From: Burkholderiaceae bacterium
GTDB taxonomy: Bacteria; Pseudomonadota; Gammaproteobacteria; Burkholderiales; Burkholderiaceae
Direction: 5' to 3'
DNA: 5,926 nt
NCBI GenBank assembly: GCA_947371415.1
Contig: CANBPJ010000102.1
Coordinates: 1-5,926 of the forward strand
Numbering within the stretch: position 1 is the first letter of the stretch; each line of letters opens with the position of its first letter. Of the stretch, positions 5,835-5,926 are shown one piece after another. Position numbers and translations under genes: made by a program. The notes below the pieces were generated by a model. It did no database searches and was not told the DNA's origin. It saw only the letters and a program-made list of their open reading frames with translations.

Positions 5835-5926
5835 TTGTATGGCTTGCATTGAGAATGCCTGTCTTGATGTTGAAATATTTTGAGTTCAATATCTGAACGG
5901 TGAATACCTTATCCTCAAATCAGAAC
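5835..5926. other. Downstream noncoding tail, no gene seen
   Basis: After the stop of the right-hand MgtC gene there is a minor hairpin (GCATT, loop GAG, AATGC at 5846-5858), but no T-run follows it, so no terminator is called. No open frame of note starts before the window ends. Confidence 0.4.

Noticed and set aside
1..5926. CRISPR arrays, insertion sequences, tRNA or rRNA genes, integrase sites
   Set aside because: No regularly spaced repeats, terminal inverted repeats, transposase-like proteins or structured RNA signatures were found.

Overview
The window holds five confident protein genes and one possible small gene. The likely source is a Gram-negative, moderately low-GC bacterium, probably a betaproteobacterium; a freshwater Burkholderiales lineage such as Polynucleobacter is my best guess. 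The grounds are the Tat-exported PhoX phosphatase, the form of the MgtC proteins and the compact layout. No rRNA, tRNA or phylogenetic marker is present, so the taxonomy is inference.

Layout, left to right. A short MgtC/SapB-type membrane protein lies on the minus strand (1-486). A divergent promoter region follows (487-769). A plus-strand unit then carries a possible 60-aa protein (770-952), an ArsC-type arsenate reductase (965-1471) and a DUF2252 protein with kinase-like motifs (1531-3009). A large PhoX-family alkaline phosphatase (3002-4948, minus) converges on this unit, and the two stop-codon ends overlap by 8 bp. Beyond a second divergent promoter region (4949-5117) lies a second, full-length MgtC/SapB protein with an ACT-like tail (5118-5834, plus). 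The last 92 bases contain no recognisable gene.

The most informative signal is not a gene. The promoter regions of the arsC unit and of phoX share TTAATCAAACTGnnATATTC, 18 identical positions of 20, each oriented toward its own gene. In the phoX copy it contains a perfect Pho-box half-site, CTGTCAT. In both copies the 18-bp box is followed, after exactly 10 bp, by a plausible -10 hexamer (GACAAT or TATGAT), which is the geometry of classical PhoB-activated promoters. This suggests that the two converging units form one phosphate-starvation locus. PhoX would release phosphate from organic esters in the periplasm. ArsC would reduce the arsenate that enters through phosphate transporters when they are induced. 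The DUF2252 protein would be a cytoplasmic phosphotransferase-like enzyme of unknown substrate. The flanking MgtC-type proteins fit loosely, since MgtC of Salmonella has been linked to magnesium, ATP and phosphate homeostasis, but neither has a clear Pho box of its own here.
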